From contig CAKTFL010000184.1 in assembly GCA_934555855.1 (NCBI GenBank), forward strand, positions 1 to 5,147: a stretch of DNA of 5,147 nucleotides, written 5' to 3'. Below, one piece after another: positions 1 to 5,147 of the stretch. Every line of letters begins with the position of its first letter. Within the stretch, counting starts at the first letter, position 1. The DNA is from an uncultured Sphingomonas sp. GTDB taxonomy: Bacteria; Pseudomonadota; Alphaproteobacteria; Sphingomonadales; Sphingomonadaceae. A model generated the notes under the pieces. That model worked only from the letters and a program-made list of their open reading frames with translations. It ran no database searches and was not told the DNA's origin. A program made the translations under genes and the position numbers.

Positions 1-255
1 CTCGACGGCGGAGCGGATGCCGTTGACGACCTCCGTCGGGTTATATTCCTCACCGGCTTCATCGGCGAGCAGGTCGGCCTGCACCGCCTTTCCTCGAATT
101 TTTCTTGCCTTGGGGATCGGCGAGATCAGCGCGCTTGGTCGCCGCCGCTCGACGATGACGGCAGTCGGCTGGCCATCAGCATCCAGTTCCCAATGACGAC
201 CGGGTTCTTCGTAAGGCGAATTCAGGATGGGCGACTGAAAAAATGCGTCATTCAT
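1..255 (-). CDS. N-terminal fragment of a putative helicase-type (type III R-like) restriction endonuclease, 3' end outside window
   Basis: The frame is open from an ATG at 255-253 to the left edge, giving 85 codons without a stop. The product starts MNDAFFQSPILNSPYEEPGR and continues with HWELD, a Gly-Gln-Pro-Thr segment, VIVERRRPSALISPIPKARK, and a stretch ending in EYNPTEVVNGIRSAVE. From memory, the combination NSPYExPxRHWELD, Gln-Pro-Thr, an Arg-rich stretch and PIPKxRK marks the N-terminus of large superfamily II helicase/restriction endonucleases (the BPTD_3080-like, type III R-like group). Members are usually around 900-1000 residues and would use ATP to move on or cleave DNA. The helicase and nuclease motifs would lie outside this window, so activity cannot be judged. 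The start is supported because the frame reaches a stop (TGA at 327-325) upstream with no other Met. No strong Shine-Dalgarno sequence precedes it; only a G-rich stretch is present. It lies on the same strand as the large signalling gene but behind a candidate terminator. Confidence 0.62.
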   Translation of the reverse strand, partial: MNDAFFQSPILNSPYEEPGRHWELDADGQPTAVIVERRRPSALISPIPKARKIRGKAVQADLLADEAGEEYNPTEVVNGIRSAVE

Positions 256-350
256 TCGCGCCCACCCACTGCCCCATTTCCTCGACCCCTGCTCGCTTAT
301 CGATGTTTTCCAAGCAGCTCGCCGTCAAGCCTCCCCGACGGGATAACGAG

Positions 351-383
351 ACAACAAAATGCCGGCCAAGCCCGTCAGCCGGC
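351..383 (-). terminator. Candidate Rho-independent terminator for the large signalling gene
   Basis: Read on the minus strand, GCCGGCTGA (383-375) pairs with TTGGCCGGC (369-361) around the five-base loop CGGGC. This gives six G-C pairs, two G-U pairs and one A-U pair. The hairpin is followed directly by ATTTTGTTGT (360-351), a T-rich though imperfect tail. It lies about 245 bases beyond the TAA of the signalling gene and about 100 bases before the restriction-like ATG, so it would separate the two transcripts. The distance from the stop and the interrupted T run lower confidence. Confidence 0.5.
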
Positions 384-508
384 CGAAATCCTAGCGGGTT
401 GACCATCCGGTCGCCAAGACGGTAACGTCATTTGCGTACAGAACGTGCGTACAAAGCAGGGTGGCGCAAGCGCGTAAAACCCGCAGAATTGCGTAGATTT
501 TCCGCTGA

Positions 509-531
509 GTGACGCCTCCCGTAGGGGTCAC
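509..531. repeat. Short inverted repeat (hairpin) downstream of the signalling gene
   Basis: GTGAC at 509-513 is matched by GTCAC at 527-531. Inside one mismatch, three further pairs form (CCT at 515-517 with AGG at 523-525), leaving a five-base loop. There is no T-run on either side, so it is not a standard intrinsic terminator. It could be a transcript-end stabilising hairpin or a protein-binding site; nothing in the sequence decides between these, and an inverted repeat of this size could also arise by chance. Confidence 0.35.
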
Positions 532-627
532 CACGCGGCTGATGCGCCGGGCATCGCGGTTGTCATGGTCGTTTGTGGCGGTGCGGCCGCAAGGTGATGA
601 CGCCCTTGGGTGGCGAGTATACAGGGA

Positions 628-3600
628 TTACTGCACGTCCGGGTGACCATCGCGATGGCTATCGACGGGGTTTGTCTCCGAGACAGGCATGGCGATCGTG
701 CAGTGAACGCCGTCGCTTTCAAGAACATAGGTCGTTCTGGCGGAAAGCTGGTAGGGCAGAGCACGCTCGATCAGCTCGCGTCCCTGGCCGGTGCCCTGCG
801 GCGCTGCCTCCGGGAGCGGCATGTTGACGCCAGTTTCCCGCCAGTCGATCTGGAGCCATGGCTTTCCGCTGTCGTCTCCGCCGGACGTGCGCCAGGCGAT
901 GACAAGCCGCGCGTCCGGCTGGCCGAGCGCACCATATTTGACAGCATTGGTCGCGAGTTCGTGCAGGGCCATGGCAAGCGTCTGAACAGTCGTGGAACGC
1001 AGGCGAACCCCGTTGGGCCCGTCGATCACGACGCGACCATCCTGATCCAGTTCCACACCATGGGCGGCGAGTTCGGTGCGGATCAGCTCGTCGAACGTGA
1101 CCCGATCATGCTCCTTGAGCCGCGAAAGCAGGCCCTGGACACGGGCGAGCGCATCCAGTCGATCGTGAAAGCGACGCCTGAAATCCTCAAGGTCGCTGCT
1201 GCCACGCGCCGTCTTCTGCGCCATCTGTCGCACCACGCCGATCAGGTTGCGCGTTCGATGCTGGAGCTCCGCCACCAGCACCCCCTGCCGCTCCTGCAGA
1301 TCGCGTAGATCGTCAATGTCGGTCGAGGTGCCGATCCACTCGACGATCCTGCCACCTTCGTCCCTGATCGGAGCGGTGCGGACCTGGAACCACCGATAGG
1401 TATCGTCACTGGCGCGACGGATCCTGATCTCCATGCCGAAGATGCCCTGCTCGGGCGCGCGGCTCCACGCCTGGCGCGCGATCGGACGATCGTCCGGGTG
1501 CACGGGATCGAGCCAGCCCCAGCCTTCGCTTTCCGCGTCGGTCTGCCCGGTATATTCGCTCCACTGGCGGCTGGCCCAGGTCCAGTAGCCCGAGTCGACA
1601 GCACGCCAGACGAGCTGCGTCAGCCCTTCGACCAGCGAATGGAGCCGCTCGCGGCTTTTGCGTACCGCCTCCTCCGCCTCGTGGCGGCCGGTGATGTCGC
1701 TGGCCGCGCCGAACCATTCGAGGACCTCGCCGTCGCTGCCGGTGATCGGCACAGCGCGCGAGAGCACCCAGCCGATCGAACCGTCAATGCGGAGCACCCG
1801 ATGCTCCAGCTCGAACGTGCCCTTCTGACGGCTCGCGTGCTCGATGGCCGCGTGGACCCGTGGCCGCTCAACCTCGGGGATATGCTGCGACAGCCACGCG
1901 GTGCTTTCGTGCGTATCCGCAAGAAAGCCCCTGCCCGACAAATCGATCATTTCCGACCAGTCGGGGCTCATCCGGTAGATCACCTCGGAGCTGGCCGAGA
2001 GCAACGCCCGCATCCGGGCCTCGCTGTCGCGGAGGGCCGTCTCGGCATGGTGGACGGTCGTAAGGTCGGTGAAGGTGACGACAACGCCGCTGATGTAATT
2101 GTCGAGGCTGCGATAGGGCAGCACCTTGGCCGCGAAGTGGCGCTGCGTCTGCGGGTCGATCACCGTTCGCTCGACCGGCACCAGCGCCTTGAGGACGCGG
2201 CGCACATCGTCGGGAAGCTCGGGATAGGCGACGCGCGACACGACATGGCCGAGCGGACGGCCGACATCGGTTTCGAGCAAGTGGAAGATGTCGGTCGCCG
2301 AGGGCGTGAAGCTGCGGACGCGAAGCTCGTTGTCCAGGAACAGGGTGGCGATCTGCGTCGCTTCCAGCAGGTTCTTGAGATCCGAATTGCTGCGGCCAAG
2401 CTCGGCCACGCGGTGCGCCAGCTCGCCGTTAACCGTCTGCAATTCCTCGTTGACGGACTGCAACTCCTCCTTCGAGGTTTCCATCTCCTCGTTTGCAGAT
2501 TGAAGTTCCTCGTTGATCGACTGATATTCCTCGTTGGAGGATTTCAGTTCCTCGTTGGTCGATTCCAACTCCTCGATCGTCGCCTGAAGCCGATCGCGCG
2601 TGAGGCGCAGCTCGGACTCGAGCCGTTCGACGCGCTCGCCAGTTTCCACCTGGTCTCCACCGCCCGATCCCTCGGGTACCGGCCCGGTGTCCTGGAACAG
2701 GATCACAAGGGAAACCACGTCGCCGGTGCCGACCGGCTCCACGATCACGTTGACCCCCGTCGCACGACCTTCCTGTTGCAGGATCAGGCGTGGAAGCTCG
2801 ACGCGGCGCCCTTCCGAGATGGCGCGATGCAGCCCGGAGCGCAGGTCTATCCGCAGGTCGCGGTGAACGAGATTGAACACGTTGAGGCTGGCTATGCCGG
2901 CGGCCGGTTCGAGGAAGCGCCCGGTACGTCCCGAAAAGTGGAGCACGTCCCCCTGGGCATCGACGACGACATAGGCAGGCGAATAGCGCTCGGCGATCGC
3001 CTCGGCCTGTCGGCTGACCGCTCCCGACAGGCGAGCTGGCGACGGCGTATCCGCAAGCAGGGTCGGCAGAGGCTCCGAGGCGCGCGGCCGGGGGCTCAAC
3101 GGAAATTCGGGAATGATCCGGGTGGCGGTCTCAAGCCGGCGGAACAGACGGTTCTTGCGATCGACGGGCGCGAACAGCTTGCCGTGGCGCGTCACGTTTT
3201 CGGAATTGCCGAGGAACAGCACCCCGCCCGGGACAAGCGAGAAGTGGAAGATCGGAATGACGCGGTTCTGAAGCTCCGTGTTCAGGTAGATCAGCAGGTT
3301 GCGGCACGAAAGGATGTTGACCCGCGAAAAGGGCGCATCCTTGATCAGGTTGTGCGGCGAGAAGATGCACATCTCGCGCAGTTCCTTTGACACGCAATAT
3401 GTGTCGCCCTCCCGCACGAACCAGCGCTCCAGCCGGTCGGGCCGGACATGGGCCTCGATCGACCGGGCGTACCGCCCCGCGCGCGCAAGCCCGAGAGCGC
3501 GCGCGTCGAGATCGGTCGCGAAGATCTGCACCTGCGGCGGATGATCGAGCATGGCGAGGTGCTCGCGCAGCAGGATGGCGATCGAGTAGGCTTCCTCTCC

Positions 3601-5147
3601 CGTGGCGCAGCCGAGGACCCAGACACGGAAATGGTCCTCCGGCCCCTTCCCTTCCAACAGCCGCGGCAATTCGCGCTCCAGCGCCTCGAATTCCGGCGCG
3701 TCGCGGAAGAACTGGGTGACGCCGATCAGCAGGTCCTGGAACAGGTCCTGCACCTCCTGACGATCACCGCGCAGCCGCGCGACATACGCATCCAGCGCAT
3801 CGATCTGGAGCACCTGCATCCGCCGATGCACACGCCGCAGGAAGGTGCCGCGCTTGTAGCCGTGGAAGTCGTGGCTGATGACGTTGCGGAGGATGGTGGT
3901 GATCTGCGTCACCTGCGCTTCGACCTCGCCCGGCTCGTCCTCCTGTTCGGGCGTGCGGGCGGCAACGGCGAGGTTCTTGAGGTACAGCTCGATCTGGGTT
4001 GCGATGTCGTCGACCGGCACGTGCAGATCGACCACCCCGAACGGCCCGGCGACGCCCTGGGCGCCGCCGTCGTCGTCGCGGGTGTGCGCTTCGCCGATCG
4101 ACAGGCCGCCAAACTTCTTGGTCGCCGTGACGCCCGCAGTGCCGTCGCTGCCCAGCCCGCCGAGCAGCACCGCCACCGACCGCTCATGGGCATGTTCGGC
4201 CAACGAGACCAGCATCGTGTCGATGATCCCGCGCTGTCCGATCGGCTGGGCGGCGGTGCGGATGCTGAGATGACCGTTCTCGATGGCGATCATGTCGTCG
4301 GGGCCACCGACATAGATGTGGTTCGGTTCGATCGCCTCCCCATCCTGGCCGATGCTGACGGGCAGCGGCGACAGGCGGGTGAGAGCCTCGACGACCGTAC
4401 CGACGTCCAGCCCCTCCTGCTGGCGTACCGCCACCAGATAGGCCGCGCCCAGCGCCGGCCCGATGCCGGTGAACAGCACCTCCAGCGACCGCATCGAGGC
4501 AGCGCACACGCCGACGCCGACCACCGGCATGACGGCAACCCTGTCTTCCTCCTCGATCGCTGTCGAAGGTGCCTCTACCTTTCCTACCGTGTCGAGCATG
4601 TCCTGGTCCACAACCTGCGGCGCTCGCCCCAGCCGCAGGGAGGTAACCGCCGCATCCCGCAAGGTACTAGCGTAGCGGCGATATTCCACCGCCCGCGCTT
4701 CGTACAATTCGGCCACCGCCGGTCGCCCGGTCTCACGGGCGTCAAGCGCCATCCGCTCGACCAGCGTCACGCGCTCCTCCATCACCCGCATCGCTACCCG
4801 GACGGCCTCGTCTACCTCATCGATGCGGGCGGCCAGGTTTTCGGCGGTGTAGGCGTGGCCGATCTGACATCGATAGCGCAGCGGCCGGCTTCCGCTCACC
4901 TCCGAAAGCACGCCTCGGCAATCCGGGCAGGAAAGCGCGCTGGGCGTTGCGATCTGTTTCAGCGTGTCGCTGCCCAATCGGGCGCCGGCGGCGATCTCCA
5001 CCTCCAGGTACAATTCTGCCCGGGGGGACCGGGAGGGACCGGCGTCCGTTCCGGCGATCGTAGCGAGCAGTTCGCCGAGCTTCGCCGCAGGAGCGACATG
5101 GTCGACCTCCACCGCTTCAAGCGCCGCGAGCGGCATCTGGTCGGCCT
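628..5147 (-). CDS. CheB-(Zn ribbon)-CheB-like-CheR-PAS-coiled coil-PAS-PAS-PAS-HWE histidine kinase fusion, 5' end outside window
   Basis: This is a multidomain chemotaxis-type sensor kinase. Residues are numbered from the Met at 5136, but the frame stays open to the edge (Ala-Asp-Gln precede that Met), so the true start is outside. Domains: 1-28, end of a CheB methylesterase; 60-170, zinc ribbon (C70, C73, C90, H94) and helical tail; 203-390, second CheB-like domain lacking the usual Ser and His; 405-665, CheR methyltransferase with the SAM loop GCATGEE (509-515), TQFFRD, FATDLD and SCRNLLIYL; 706-816, PAS-like; 830-925, heptad coiled coil; about 918-1026, 1036-1152 and 1161-1277, PAS domains; 1284-1490, HWE kinase with phospho-acceptor H1293 in LQHRTRN, N-box LHELATNA, a Trp-x-Glu motif (WRE, 1432-1434) and a Gly-rich ATP loop near 1448-1452. 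No signal peptide or membrane segment is visible, so it is probably cytoplasmic. There is no receiver domain. The stop is TAA at 630-628. The domain calls are strong; the signal and the phosphorylation partner are unknown. Confidence 0.95.
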   Translation of the reverse strand, partial: ADQMPLAALEAVEVDHVAPAAKLGELLATIAGTDAGPSRSPRAELYLEVEIAAGARLGSDTLKQIATPSALSCPDCRGVLSEVSGSRPLRYRCQIGHAYTAENLAARIDEVDEAVRVAMRVMEERVTLVERMALDARETGRPAVAELYEARAVEYRRYASTLRDAAVTSLRLGRAPQVVDQDMLDTVGKVEAPSTAIEEEDRVAVMPVVGVGVCAASMRSLEVLFTGIGPALGAAYLVAVRQQEGLDVGTVVEALTRLSPLPVSIGQDGEAIEPNHIYVGGPDDMIAIENGHLSIRTAAQPIGQRGIIDTMLVSLAEHAHERSVAVLLGGLGSDGTAGVTATKKFGGLSIGEAHTRDDDGGAQGVAGPFGVVDLHVPVDDIATQIELYLKNLAVAARTPEQEDEPGEVEAQVTQITTILRNVISHDFHGYKRGTFLRRVHRRMQVLQIDALDAYVARLRGDRQEVQDLFQDLLIGVTQFFRDAPEFEALERELPRLLEGKGPEDHFRVWVLGCATGEEAYSIAILLREHLAMLDHPPQVQIFATDLDARALGLARAGRYARSIEAHVRPDRLERWFVREGDTYCVSKELREMCIFSPHNLIKDAPFSRVNILSCRNLLIYLNTELQNRVIPIFHFSLVPGGVLFLGNSENVTRHGKLFAPVDRKNRLFRRLETATRIIPEFPLSPRPRASEPLPTLLADTPSPARLSGAVSRQAEAIAERYSPAYVVVDAQGDVLHFSGRTGRFLEPAAGIASLNVFNLVHRDLRIDLRSGLHRAISEGRRVELPRLILQQEGRATGVNVIVEPVGTGDVVSLVILFQDTGPVPEGSGGGDQVETGERVERLESELRLTRDRLQATIEELESTNEELKSSNEEYQSINEELQSANEEMETSKEELQSVNEELQTVNGELAHRVAELGRSNSDLKNLLEATQIATLFLDNELRVRSFTPSATDIFHLLETDVGRPLGHVVSRVAYPELPDDVRRVLKALVPVERTVIDPQTQRHFAAKVLPYRSLDNYISGVVVTFTDLTTVHHAETALRDSEARMRALLSASSEVIYRMSPDWSEMIDLSGRGFLADTHESTAWLSQHIPEVERPRVHAAIEHASRQKGTFELEHRVLRIDGSIGWVLSRAVPITGSDGEVLEWFGAASDITGRHEAEEAVRKSRERLHSLVEGLTQLVWRAVDSGYWTWASRQWSEYTGQTDAESEGWGWLDPVHPDDRPIARQAWSRAPEQGIFGMEIRIRRASDDTYRWFQVRTAPIRDEGGRIVEWIGTSTDIDDLRDLQERQGVLVAELQHRTRNLIGVVRQMAQKTARGSSDLEDFRRRFHDRLDALARVQGLLSRLKEHDRVTFDELIRTELAAHGVELDQDGRVVIDGPNGVRLRSTTVQTLAMALHELATNAVKYGALGQPDARLVIAWRTSGGDDSGKPWLQIDWRETGVNMPLPEAAPQGTGQGRELIERALPYQLSARTTYVLESDGVHCTIAMPVSETNPVDSHRDGHPDVQ
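2419..2583 (-). repeat. 21-base periodic repeat encoding the NEEL-type heptad coiled coil
   Basis: On the plus strand, TCCTCGTT or a one-to-two-base variant starts at 2444, 2465, 2486, 2507, 2528, 2549 and 2570, an exact 21-base period. Read on the minus strand this encodes seven-residue units such as STNEELK, SSNEEYQ, SINEELQ, SANEEME and SVNEELQ (about residues 852-906). The known role of this segment in CheB-CheR-PAS proteins is a parallel coiled coil that joins the enzyme half to the PAS/kinase half and transmits signals. The units differ at many bases, so the periodicity reflects heptad protein structure with shared codon choice and is not a recent tandem duplication. Confidence 0.85.

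Larger units (their letters stand above)
256..627. other. Intergenic region between the signalling gene and the restriction-like gene
   Basis: No convincing gene was found in these 372 bases on either strand. The reading frames that cross it are short, lack family resemblance and overlap one another. It contains a hairpin at 509-531, four GCGTA motifs between 434 and 495, and a hairpin with a T-rich tail at 351-383. Upstream of the restriction-like gene, a minus-strand TTGACG at 328-323 could be a -35 element, but the best AT-rich partner (TCGATA, around 298-303) is about 19 bases away. That promoter is too weak to annotate separately. Confidence 0.7.

Noticed and set aside
254..283. A nine-codon minus-strand mini-frame (MGQWVGANE) whose TGA overlaps the restriction-like ATG by four bases
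   Set aside because: It looks like a coupled leader peptide, but its AGGA is only about one base from the ATG and the peptide has no regulatory pattern. Chance is the simpler explanation.
193..425. Two short overlapping plus-strand frames of 60-69 codons
   Set aside because: They overlap the start of the restriction-like gene and each other, and are composed of Pro/Arg/Ser-rich sequence without motifs.
583..590. GCGGCCGC palindrome just after the signalling gene
   Set aside because: It is a single eight-base GC palindrome, expected by chance in GC-rich DNA, with no T-run or extended stem to make it a terminator.
610..1308. A 232-codon open frame on the plus strand
   Set aside because: It is antisense to the HWE kinase domain, has no family resemblance and no credible ribosome binding site.
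2419..2583. Possible tandem-repeat array or CRISPR-like periodicity
   Set aside because: The 21-base period is in frame and explained by heptads of a well-known coiled coil. There are no conserved repeats with unique spacers.
1498..3390. A 630-codon open frame on the plus strand
   Set aside because: It lies wholly opposite the signalling gene, whose minus-strand product has unmistakable CheR, PAS and coiled-coil domains. The antisense product is Arg/Ala/Gly/Asp-rich with no recognisable motif, as is common for mirror frames in GC-rich genes.

Overview
The window comes from a GC-rich bacterium, most likely an alphaproteobacterium (a sphingomonad or rhizobial-type lineage would fit). This is inferred from the strong G/C third-position bias, the HWE-family histidine kinase and the CheB-CheR-PAS-kinase architecture, which are especially common there. 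No ribosomal or other taxonomic marker is present.

Layout. Almost everything is read from the minus strand. Positions 628-5147 hold one very long reading frame, open at the right edge. It encodes a fused chemotaxis-type signalling protein, in order: the tail of a CheB methylesterase domain, a zinc-ribbon and helical tail, a second and degenerate CheB domain, a CheR methyltransferase domain, a PAS-like domain, a heptad coiled coil, three more PAS domains and a C-terminal HWE histidine kinase. The visible part is 1502 residues counted from the first in-window Met; the true start lies outside the window. Positions 256-627 are a 372-base non-coding gap with a good candidate intrinsic terminator, a small hairpin and a cluster of short GCGTA repeats. 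Positions 1-255 hold the first 85 codons of a second minus-strand gene. Its N-terminus resembles large helicase-type (type III R-like) restriction endonucleases.

How the parts may work together. The big protein combines modification enzymes normally used on chemoreceptors (CheR methylates, CheB demethylates), PAS sensory domains and a kinase output, all apparently cytoplasmic. In alphaproteobacteria such proteins are usually linked to stress or light signalling rather than to a flagellar operon. The kinase carries no receiver of its own, so its partner must be encoded elsewhere. The downstream restriction-like gene is separated by the terminator and is probably an independent unit. The most unusual aspect is the fusion of two CheB units in one frame, the second with its catalytic Ser and His apparently replaced.
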